Assembly: GCA_025454815.1 (NCBI GenBank)
Contig: JALONR010000024.1
Span: 24,020 to 88,019, forward strand
DNA: 64,000 nucleotides
Source: Bacteroidales bacterium
GTDB lineage: Bacteria; Bacteroidota; Bacteroidia; Bacteroidales; VadinHA17
Direction of reading: 5' to 3'
Part shown: in pieces, positions 39,701 to 47,945 of the stretch
How the letters are laid out: each line of letters begins with the position of its first letter
Position numbering within the stretch: the first letter of the stretch is position 1
Made by a program: the position numbers and the translations under genes
Notes under the pieces: generated by a model
Database searches by the model: none
Seen by the model: only the letters and a program-made list of their open reading frames with translations
What the model was told of the DNA's origin: nothing

Positions 39701-41434
39701 TTACAGGTTATCTATGAATATGATACCCGAACTGTCAGAATAGTTCTTACTAATCTGCTGGCCGTCCTGTTTGATCCATTTTACCGTGTATTCATATGTA
39801 TAATCATTCACAGGCTGTGTTATCTCAAAGAATTTATCGCTTACAGGTTCATTTGCCATGATTATGAGCCTGGATTTCCGGATTTCGCCAAAGAACCTGT
39901 AACTAAGTTCAACAATCACGCTTCTGATATTATTCTCCAGCAATACTTCATTATCTCCGATAACTTCTATCACTCTTCTTTCATACGGGGCGAACAGATT
40001 TATCATTGAGGCACTCTGGGTATTCCAGTCGGTGGTGTATGATCCGCCTCTTTTAAACTGCCATATTGATTTATAATCATAGTCCAGCCATTTAAGCCTG
40101 TCTGTGTCTTTCAGCGAGCCGTAAACCATTACAAGGGGACCCGGGGCATCAGCAAGTGTATTTTTGTCAACGAACAGCTCACTGATTGTTTCCTCACCGC
40201 CCTCGTGTTTTTTGCGAAGGGTAACTGTAACGCTGTTGATGAAGCTTGTGAACTCAGGTTCCAGGGAGCCGTCCACGGAGACATGTACTTCCCGCTGAGA
40301 GAAATCTGGGTCGAAGATGTTTATTGTCCTGAAGTGGTTTTGGTCATTACCGTATCGCTGATAGATGTCACCTATATTAAATACAATGTAGTGGTGCCGG
40401 CTTACAACTGACCGTGAATTAAAATTGAGCCTGCTGGTTCCTTCCGATCTCATGTCCTTAAGCTGGAATCCCGCGTGAATGCCGAAGCCTGTTGTCTTCC
40501 TGCTGCCCATAAGTCCTTTTGAGCCGGTCAGGGAAGAGAGTGCATCCATCAGGCCACCCCTCTTGTCTTCCGGAACGTTCTCCGGTTTAACCGGTGAGAA
40601 CATCAGGTTGAGGAGCTTGTCATATACAGTATTCAGAAGAGCATCCATATTGGTATCTTCACCGGATGTTACCAGCCTGATTGCATTGTCTCTCCTCAGT
40701 TTGTCAAAGGAGGCCTGTACATCGGCACTTATGAAATATACTGATCCGCCAGCCTGGAAGGCCTGACTCTGATGCACTTCGCTCCAGTCGATCAGCAGTT
40801 CAGCCTGATAGGCATCAGTAAGCCCCGTAAACGAGAAGTCGAATGAGAGTGATATGTCAGGTGTGCTCATCTGGAAACTCTCGAGAAGGATCTTTGATTT
40901 TTGAGGGGTGAGCTCAAAGGAGAGAGCGATCTTGCTTCCTTCAAGAACAGGAGCTGAACCAAGTGCCAGCATTGATGATGTCCGTTGACCGGCAGGGGTA
41001 AGGACTGAGGAAATGAGGGAATATGATCCTTTTTCAAAGATCACGGGGCCTTTGACTTTAATTTCCTCTGTGCCAAACAGCTCACGCAGGTATCTCTGTG
41101 CTGCTTCCACAGTATCACGATGGGTGTTGTATTCGACCAGGAAATGAAGGATAGCACCTCCGGCAGCTTCAGTGATGGTAGTGGCGTTTCCCGAAACCGG
41201 GGCCCTGTTATCCACATATCTCATTAGAGAAAACTGGGGTCTGCCTTCTCCGTCTCTTGAAAGAAATGCCTGGTTTGGAAGGTAGAGGTAGGAGAGGCTG
41301 TCATTAAGAAGGGGAAAACACCACAGGCCTGCAGCCCTGATACCCCTGTCAATCTGTATCTGCTGAGCATTTGTATGATTTTGTGGCAGGATGAGGAGCA
41401 ATGCCAGAGATGCGATTATTGCCTTATTGGTCAT
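39701..41434 (-). CDS. Secreted YYLP-family protein, full length
   Basis: 577 aa; 'SYLYLPNQAFLSRDGEGRPQFSLMRY', 'GGAILHFLVEYNT', 'GSAPVLEGSKIALSFELT', 'INIFDPDFSQREVHVSVDGSLEPEFTSFINSVTVTLRKKHEGG'. Confidence 0.85.
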   Translation of the reverse strand: MTNKAIIASLALLLILPQNHTNAQQIQIDRGIRAAGLWCFPLLNDSLSYLYLPNQAFLSRDGEGRPQFSLMRYVDNRAPVSGNATTITEAAGGAILHFLVEYNTHRDTVEAAQRYLRELFGTEEIKVKGPVIFEKGSYSLISSVLTPAGQRTSSMLALGSAPVLEGSKIALSFELTPQKSKILLESFQMSTPDISLSFDFSFTGLTDAYQAELLIDWSEVHQSQAFQAGGSVYFISADVQASFDKLRRDNAIRLVTSGEDTNMDALLNTVYDKLLNLMFSPVKPENVPEDKRGGLMDALSSLTGSKGLMGSRKTTGFGIHAGFQLKDMRSEGTSRLNFNSRSVVSRHHYIVFNIGDIYQRYGNDQNHFRTINIFDPDFSQREVHVSVDGSLEPEFTSFINSVTVTLRKKHEGGEETISELFVDKNTLADAPGPLVMVYGSLKDTDRLKWLDYDYKSIWQFKRGGSYTTDWNTQSASMINLFAPYERRVIEVIGDNEVLLENNIRSVIVELSYRFFGEIRKSRLIIMANEPVSDKFFEITQPVNDYTYEYTVKWIKQDGQQISKNYSDSSGIIFIDNL

Positions 41435-41452
41435 TTTGTCTTTTCTGATGGG

Positions 41453-43258
41453 TTACAGCAAGGCAAACTTTTGATCCTCAGGCGGCACGAGATAAAGGTA
41501 ATCAGATTCCAGGACCATTAGGTCGGTCCTGAACTGCCTGCCGTCTTTATTATACCAGGTAATCCTGTAGACTATTTCTTCACCTATGTCGTGATAAACG
41601 GCCGTTGTCACCGTGTTGACCGCGTCACCTGCTTTCAGGGCAATACTCCTGTATTTTCTTGCTGTACCGGCAAGAACCGAAGCAAAATCGATAACTGCAG
41701 TGACCACGCCGGCATCCCTGAATTGTGATCGTTCAGCATCAATTTCAATCACTCTTTTTTCAAACGGAGGTCTGAGAGAAATAGCCGGTTCGTTAGATTT
41801 TATCCATTTATCCTGACCTTCCGGGATCCGTATGGTTCTGTTATCGCCCTTGATACTCCAGCCTAACTGGTATTCATAATTCAACCATTCTGAGGTTGAT
41901 ATTCCCAGCCTCGGGTAGTTTACCGACCTGATGGTATTGCCTCCTTTCACATCCTGGTAACTTATCGTAATCTGCTTCGTGTGGTCATCGTGTGTTGCGT
42001 CATATTTTTTTCTGAAATTGACTGAAACAAAATTGATGAGGTCCTGAAATGAATCAACATAATCACCATCGATCTGGAAATGGAGGTCGCGTATCTGAAA
42101 GGCGGGGTCATTCATATCGACGATTCGGAAATACCGGGAGTCCATTGAGCCGAAGAGACCGCCCAGGTTTCCGGAGGAGTAGACGGGTACCTTAACGGTG
42201 GTTGACTGGCTCAGGTTCAGGTAGAAAGTCTTTGTCCGTATATCCTCTCTTTTTTTCATCACATACTGGTTATCAGTATAATATTTTGTGTCTTTGGAGC
42301 CGAGGAAGGTCCTGCTGAACCAGCTTTCGTTCTGTCTTCCCTTGAACTGTCCGGGCTCAACGGCCACCTCTCTTTCAGGTTCCTGTGACCAGCCTGATTC
42401 AGCGTTGAACATTATTTCGACCAGTTTGTCAGTCACCAGTTGAAGGATAGCGTCAAGGTCATTGTCTTTTATCCCGAGTGCAGAGGTTCTGTCAAATACC
42501 TCAACTGACAGTGTGCCATTCTGTTTCAGCTCATCAACTATTCTTCTGAGTTGTCTCTTGGTGTACTCCTGCTGTACTCCGTATACCCTGCTGAAGTGTT
42601 CGTAGACGGTTGACATCTCAGCCTTTACGACAGCGTTATAGGCTTTTACCGCGGCTTCGTAGTAAGCCTGTATGGTTACAGAGACGTCTGAAGTGGTTCC
42701 CTGCATGGAGTTCCAGAGCAATGTTGCTCCTTCAGGTGTCAGAAGAGATGCTACCACTGCTTTTGAGCCGGGAGCTAATGGAGCATGGCCTGATGTAATG
42801 ACCGTACGGTTGAATTTATCCTGTCCTCCCTCTTTTGAAAGGATTGCTGAAACCACCTGGAAACTGCCTACTCCCTGCTGGCCGTCATTGAAAGCCTGCA
42901 TCAGGGGCACGGGCCCGACGATTACCGCACCAGGTTTCTGTTGTTCCAGCTCCCTGCCGATAAGACTGACAAGGCTGTCAGGCAGGGTGTACTCAATCAG
43001 GGCGTGAAAAAGACCACCGCTGCTTTCCTTATTGGCCCCTACATATTTAATGCAAAGGAATTCAAGTGATCCGTCTTCATTCTTTGCAAGTTTCGGATAC
43101 TGGGGCAGATAGTAATACTCAAGGGGATTGGTGTTATCCTGGAGTAACTGTATGCCATTGATCATCAGTCTGCCTTCATCATACTTCACCACGGCACAAA
43201 GCTTTCCTGAAGCGACCAGGAATGAAGCCAGAATAAGAATTTTCACAGTTTTGTTCAT
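41453..43258 (-). CDS. Secreted YYLP-family protein, full length
   Basis: 601 aa; 'LEYYYLPQYPKLAKNEDGSLEFLCIKY', 'GGLFHALIEYTLP', 'GHAPLAPGSKAVVASLLT', 'VDMNDPAFQIRDLHFQIDGDYVDSFQDLINFVSVNFRKKYD'. Confidence 0.85.
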   Translation of the reverse strand: MNKTVKILILASFLVASGKLCAVVKYDEGRLMINGIQLLQDNTNPLEYYYLPQYPKLAKNEDGSLEFLCIKYVGANKESSGGLFHALIEYTLPDSLVSLIGRELEQQKPGAVIVGPVPLMQAFNDGQQGVGSFQVVSAILSKEGGQDKFNRTVITSGHAPLAPGSKAVVASLLTPEGATLLWNSMQGTTSDVSVTIQAYYEAAVKAYNAVVKAEMSTVYEHFSRVYGVQQEYTKRQLRRIVDELKQNGTLSVEVFDRTSALGIKDNDLDAILQLVTDKLVEIMFNAESGWSQEPEREVAVEPGQFKGRQNESWFSRTFLGSKDTKYYTDNQYVMKKREDIRTKTFYLNLSQSTTVKVPVYSSGNLGGLFGSMDSRYFRIVDMNDPAFQIRDLHFQIDGDYVDSFQDLINFVSVNFRKKYDATHDDHTKQITISYQDVKGGNTIRSVNYPRLGISTSEWLNYEYQLGWSIKGDNRTIRIPEGQDKWIKSNEPAISLRPPFEKRVIEIDAERSQFRDAGVVTAVIDFASVLAGTARKYRSIALKAGDAVNTVTTAVYHDIGEEIVYRITWYNKDGRQFRTDLMVLESDYLYLVPPEDQKFALL

Positions 43259-43291
43259 TAGGGATACAATTAATTGTTATTGGTATGTTCG

Positions 43292-44503
43292 TCAATCATC
43301 TGATCTTGAGGTAATGTCAATTATTTCATGCCAGGAATCCTTCGTAATCCAATCGCCTCTGGTAACAGAACCTCCGGTTCCGATTTCGGTGACTCTGTAT
43401 CTGAAAGGGGTGTCAATACGGACGGCATGGGGGAATTTCAGGTCGCAGGCATATATATCTGGCTTGTCACTCCGGAACGTATACCTTAGCATTACTTTGC
43501 CTGCTCCCGCGCCTTCAGCTTCAATTTCAATCTTCTTCTGGGCCAGGTCAGGCCGAAGTTCATTGTTGAAATCAAAACAATATACACTGATAACCGCATA
43601 ATCCGGTGGAATTTGTTCATTGATGTCAACTTTTCGGATCAGGTCCGGCCATTTTTCAGTATCAATGACAACCTCAAACGCACCGGCCTTTATAAGCCTG
43701 GTATCAAGAAGGGTGTCAGCGACGGAATTATCATTTTCCGGCTTTATTATCTCATTAATCACTCTGACTGCGCCTTTTGTTCCAGAAATCACTGTTTCTG
43801 TTTCGAGAGAATTAAATACCTCAGAATAAAATGCATAGCCAATGCTTAGTATCGTTTGTTGTTTTTGCAGGGCATCCCAGAAGATATTTGCTGATTCGTT
43901 CCCGAGCCTTATCACGTAGCTGCGTTCCTTCCAGTATTCATTTACTGAAGCATTGTCGCTCTGATCAGCGAAATAACTGCCTTCTCCCGAAAGAGTTGCA
44001 CTGCCGGACTCTTCCGCCCCGACCGCTGAATAGAGGATTGTTGCCCTGAGGTTCCTGATCGGAAATGTCCGGAGTTCCGGGTTGTTGTTCATTGTCTTCA
44101 GTTGCTGCTTTACTGCGAGGAGTTTATCATTTGTGACCGAGCCCTGGATAATCCTCATCTGCATAAGATTCCTGAAACGGTGGGTCCCCTGATCATCATA
44201 AACCCGTGTCCCTGTATACCTCATGAGCAGCAGCCTGAAATCGGGTTTGCCATCTTCGTCAGCAGCAATTCTAAGATCTCCCGGAAGAAAGTAGAAGAGC
44301 CCTGGCACCCTGGCATCCCTGTAGACTGTCAAACCGTCAAACACGTATTTCCGTGCCATATCCGGCTGTGACCTGATCATTTCACAGCAGGCACAAAAGA
44401 TTAGCAGGCAAACCGGAAGTATTCTCCGGTGCCTCCGCAATTCCGGCGGTGCACGGAAGGGATCAATGAAGCTTGTCAGATGTCTAATTCCTGTTCGGTA
44501 CAC
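43292..44503 (-). CDS. Secreted divergent YYLP-family protein (short form)
   Basis: 403 aa; 'GLFYFLPGDLRIAADEDGKPDFRLLLMRYTG' matches motif 1; C-terminal strand-rich domain; hydrophobic 'ILPVCLLIFCACCEMI' segment preceded by a basic stretch. Confidence 0.7.
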   Translation of the reverse strand: MYRTGIRHLTSFIDPFRAPPELRRHRRILPVCLLIFCACCEMIRSQPDMARKYVFDGLTVYRDARVPGLFYFLPGDLRIAADEDGKPDFRLLLMRYTGTRVYDDQGTHRFRNLMQMRIIQGSVTNDKLLAVKQQLKTMNNNPELRTFPIRNLRATILYSAVGAEESGSATLSGEGSYFADQSDNASVNEYWKERSYVIRLGNESANIFWDALQKQQTILSIGYAFYSEVFNSLETETVISGTKGAVRVINEIIKPENDNSVADTLLDTRLIKAGAFEVVIDTEKWPDLIRKVDINEQIPPDYAVISVYCFDFNNELRPDLAQKKIEIEAEGAGAGKVMLRYTFRSDKPDIYACDLKFPHAVRIDTPFRYRVTEIGTGGSVTRGDWITKDSWHEIIDITSRSDD

Positions 44504-44506
44504 AAT

Positions 44507-46663
44507 TTATTGTTCGTTGTTAACCGGGATTCCCGGGATTGCACTTTTCAGGGCATCGAGTCCCAGGTAAATTTCCATCTCGTCCGATCTTAACCAGTCA
44601 GAACTCTTGTAAGAGCTTCCGTCCTTCATCACTACTGTTATGAAGTATTCGAATGCAAGACTGGCTTCGAGAGGAACATAAAGCTGACCAGATTCTACCG
44701 TCTCATTGTCACGATAAATCCGTACCGGATCGAGTTCAACCAGTTTTTCTCCCCTGGGATCTGCCTGGGTTGATCTGACTTTTATCTGGATGAACTGTGC
44801 ATCAAGCTTTTCAAATAACTGGAAGGTTTCAAAGGTCACTCTTTTCGTGGTGGTGCCGTATGTGCCTCCAGTTATTTTATTGATGACAGCCCTGTCGCAT
44901 TCATCACAATCAGCTACTGAATACTCAAGCCAGATCCTCTGTGCCATATCCGTGTCATCAACCCATGAGGGAACCAGCGAAGCATCAAAGTTTACACTTG
45001 ATGAGACCGGCACTGTCAGATCATTCAGGCTCCATGAATAAATGAACGGCGTTGATTTACCTGCTTCATCCTTTACAAGCAGCATGTGCAGGTACTTCAG
45101 TTTGATAGGATAGGGAGTCTGATTTTTCCACGGTGTCGTTCTCCACTTCTTATTTTCAAGGTCAATCCTGCCAATAGTCCTGCTGTCGGCAAGAGTTATT
45201 ACCACAGGTAACTTGATGTCCGGAAGGTATTCACTCTGAGACCTGATCGTCATCACTCCCTGTATTCCGGTTCTTTCAATGAGGGAAACCTGCATTTCAT
45301 CCTTGGTGGTATTGTCTGTAACCCAAGATACCTGGAACGGCTCCCTCAGTGACGAGGTGATGTTCACGCTGACCTTTTCGGCAGTTACCTCATACTGACT
45401 GTTAAGTTCGGCAGGAAATGAAACCGCAGGCTCTTCGCTGGTTGGTACCATCCTCAGCTTGGTGAATTTCATTCCGGGGTTTCTGCTGATATATGATGTA
45501 ATTAGTTTTGTGATGAGATCGATCTCTTTCTTGCTTATATCAGGAGACAGTGTTGCTGTCATCCTGACCTGTCCCTCTGATTCTGCTGATGCCGTCCCGT
45601 ACAGGATCCTGAAAGCATACCCGTCGTCGGGGGTCCATCTCAGGTGATAGGCTGCAGGCAAGTAATAAAAGATGCCCGAAGAGGGATTCTTGTCAGGGAA
45701 GACATCCATGGAAATATTCGTGATCTCATAGGGAAATTCAAAATCCTTTGAAACCCTGAGGTCTTCAAACAGTGGCAGCGGACTGTTATCAGGCCCCTTT
45801 GCCCCGCTGGCTGTTTCTGTTTTATCCAACGCCAGGCCGGTAGTAACAAACCGGCTGTCAATTGTCTTTGCAGTGATGGTTGCAGTCGGCTTGTTCTGAT
45901 CAGGTATTTCCGTTTTGGACTTCGCCGGTGCTCTTTCATATACCGGCATCCTGTAGGCAGATCTGGTCATCTGAGTAGCAGTCTTTGTCTGAAGAGGCTG
46001 GGTCCTGATTGCCGAAGACTGGCTGTATTTCTGTACCACCATCGACCTGTTTGATGGTATCACCACGATCTTATTCCCTTCTCTAAGTTCAGAAGTGATG
46101 CCGACGGGAACAAGCCGGGCCTGCAAGGTAAGATTCTCTGCCCTGATCTCATTTTGCCAGCTCTTATCCATTGCAAAGAGAAATAGCAATCCACCAACTG
46201 CAGTTTTGTTTTTCGACACCCTGATCTGCAGGTAAGAAGATTCGAGTTTAAATCCTTCAGAAACGTTATCCGTCAAATTCAGTTCCACGGTAACAGGACT
46301 TGTTTTTCCAGCCAGATCCAGGCCGGCAGTCCCGACCTCATTCTGTACAGTCTTATCAGCTGCCAGTACACTTGCATGAAGATAGGCTTCTGCGAATCCG
46401 GAATACTCTGCTTTAAGCACCAGCTTTCTTTCCCCGTCGCCGGTAACTGTCACTTTGGTGATTCTACCCTCAAGCCCTTTCGACCCGATGAGAGATGCGA
46501 TACCTGCTGCTATGTCATCTACTTTGGTCAGGTTTTTCCCTTCCAGTCCACTGAAATTCTGTGAAAACAAAGTGTTGATGCCAAACAAGGAGATAAGCAA
46601 GATGGTGATAAAGAGCCTGTTAAGGGATTGAATTGAGATTAAAAAGGGAACAGGGGTTTTCAT
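44507..46663 (-). CDS. Secreted divergent YYLP-motif protein, first gene of the cluster
   Basis: 718 aa, signal peptide; internal 'PSSGIFYYLPAAYHLRWTPDDGYAFRILYG' matches motif 1; additional N-terminal domain and 'VADCDECDRAVI' dicysteine. Confidence 0.7.
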   Translation of the reverse strand: MKTPVPFLISIQSLNRLFITILLISLFGINTLFSQNFSGLEGKNLTKVDDIAAGIASLIGSKGLEGRITKVTVTGDGERKLVLKAEYSGFAEAYLHASVLAADKTVQNEVGTAGLDLAGKTSPVTVELNLTDNVSEGFKLESSYLQIRVSKNKTAVGGLLFLFAMDKSWQNEIRAENLTLQARLVPVGITSELREGNKIVVIPSNRSMVVQKYSQSSAIRTQPLQTKTATQMTRSAYRMPVYERAPAKSKTEIPDQNKPTATITAKTIDSRFVTTGLALDKTETASGAKGPDNSPLPLFEDLRVSKDFEFPYEITNISMDVFPDKNPSSGIFYYLPAAYHLRWTPDDGYAFRILYGTASAESEGQVRMTATLSPDISKKEIDLITKLITSYISRNPGMKFTKLRMVPTSEEPAVSFPAELNSQYEVTAEKVSVNITSSLREPFQVSWVTDNTTKDEMQVSLIERTGIQGVMTIRSQSEYLPDIKLPVVITLADSRTIGRIDLENKKWRTTPWKNQTPYPIKLKYLHMLLVKDEAGKSTPFIYSWSLNDLTVPVSSSVNFDASLVPSWVDDTDMAQRIWLEYSVADCDECDRAVINKITGGTYGTTTKRVTFETFQLFEKLDAQFIQIKVRSTQADPRGEKLVELDPVRIYRDNETVESGQLYVPLEASLAFEYFITVVMKDGSSYKSSDWLRSDEMEIYLGLDALKSAIPGIPVNNEQ

Positions 46664-46672
46664 AGCGATTGG

Positions 46673-46692
46673 ATTTTAACGTAAGTTAAAAT
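46673..46692. promoter_or_regulatory. Palindrome ATTTTAAC-GTAA-GTTAAAAT upstream of the YYLP cluster
   Basis: Perfect 8-bp arms, 10 bp upstream of the first start codon of the cluster. Confidence 0.45.
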
Positions 46693-46818
46693 ATTATCTC
46701 GCCAAAGTCAATAAAAAATGATTGAAACCGGGTTGTGATTTATTATTTGATACAAAACGTTAATCAGGAAGAGGCTATCCGGCGCATCTGTTCACTCGGG
46801 CAGGGTTCGGATATTATA

Positions 46819-47892
46819 CTATGATCCAAAACTCATCCCCAGTTCAGCGGCGATTCCTTTCAGGTCCTGTACCACGGCGGGGACAAGGTTGATTCCTTCC
46901 CTGGAAAACCTCTCCTCTGCCTCTCTCTCCGGGTCGCCAGGTATCAGTACCCTTTCTTCCCCCTTTGCCGGTTTAGCATTACGGAATGTTCTGATCCAGT
47001 GGTCCATTGCTGCCCTGAACTCATCTGCCGGCCTGAAGGCATCAACCCTCATGGCACCGAAGAAATGGCCTGTTCCAACGCCAGGCTGGTTTTCCGGCAC
47101 AGGCAGGTAGGCAACGCTTGGAGGTACGAATGGCCCGAAGTTGGCCCCGCTGAAGAGTGAGCTGAAAATATCAATCACTGCCGTCATGCAATAACCCTTG
47201 TGGCTGCCGTGGAGACGGTCACCTCCCAGTGTGACCATTCCTCCTCCCCGCCGAAGGATGCCCGGATCGTCTGAGGGAAGTCCCTCGGCGTCCTGGACAT
47301 ACCCCAGCGGCACCTTCTCACCCTTTTTCTCTGATACAGCCAGCTTTCCCCTTGCAATGGGGGTGGTGGCAAAGTCTGCCACAAAGGGGGGCTCCTCCAG
47401 CGCAGGAACTGCCACGGCGAGAGGATTTGTTCCCAGGAAGCGGCTCACAGAGAAGGTCGGAACAACCAGCGGGTTGGCATTGGTGACGGCAATGCCCACC
47501 ATGTTGTGTTCAAGCGCCATCATTGCATAGTAACCGGCTATCCCGAAGTGGTTTGAATTGCGGACTGCCACCCAGCCCGTGCCGGTGGCAGCCGCTTTCT
47601 CAATTGCCAGACGCATCGACCTGACGCCTGCCACCATCCCGAAACAGCCGTCGCCGTCAACCACGGCAGTGGAAGGGGTCTCGTGCACGGTCATGACATC
47701 AGGGGTGACATTCACCCTGCCGCTCTTCCAGAGCTCATAGTACTCACGTACCCTTATCATTCCATGCGAAGAGTGGTCCCGCAGCTCCGCCGCTACCAGC
47801 ACGGCTGCCACCGCAGCCGCATCATCGCGGCTGCATCCCAGTCTCATGAATATTCCTGTCGTGAATTCAAGCAGGTATTTATGGTCGTACAT
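46819..47892 (-). CDS. Malate/L-lactate dehydrogenase (Ldh2-family) oxidoreductase
   Basis: 357 aa; 'DHSSHGMIRVREYYELWKSGRVNV', 'VAVRNSNHFGIAGYYAMMAL', 'TNANPLVVPTF'. Confidence 0.9.
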   Translation of the reverse strand: MYDHKYLLEFTTGIFMRLGCSRDDAAAVAAVLVAAELRDHSSHGMIRVREYYELWKSGRVNVTPDVMTVHETPSTAVVDGDGCFGMVAGVRSMRLAIEKAAATGTGWVAVRNSNHFGIAGYYAMMALEHNMVGIAVTNANPLVVPTFSVSRFLGTNPLAVAVPALEEPPFVADFATTPIARGKLAVSEKKGEKVPLGYVQDAEGLPSDDPGILRRGGGMVTLGGDRLHGSHKGYCMTAVIDIFSSLFSGANFGPFVPPSVAYLPVPENQPGVGTGHFFGAMRVDAFRPADEFRAAMDHWIRTFRNAKPAKGEERVLIPGDPEREAEERFSREGINLVPAVVQDLKGIAAELGMSFGS

Positions 47893-47945
47893 CTATATTC
47901 AGATAATTTAATTACAAGATTTAAAAAGACTGCAGATTGCAGACT

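Noticed and set aside
33567-46663. YYLP cluster as a polysaccharide utilisation locus, contractile injection system or type VI secretion system
   Set aside because: No SusC/SusD pair, glycoside hydrolase, sheath/tube, baseplate, ClpV-like ATPase or VgrG-like protein could be recognised in any ORF.
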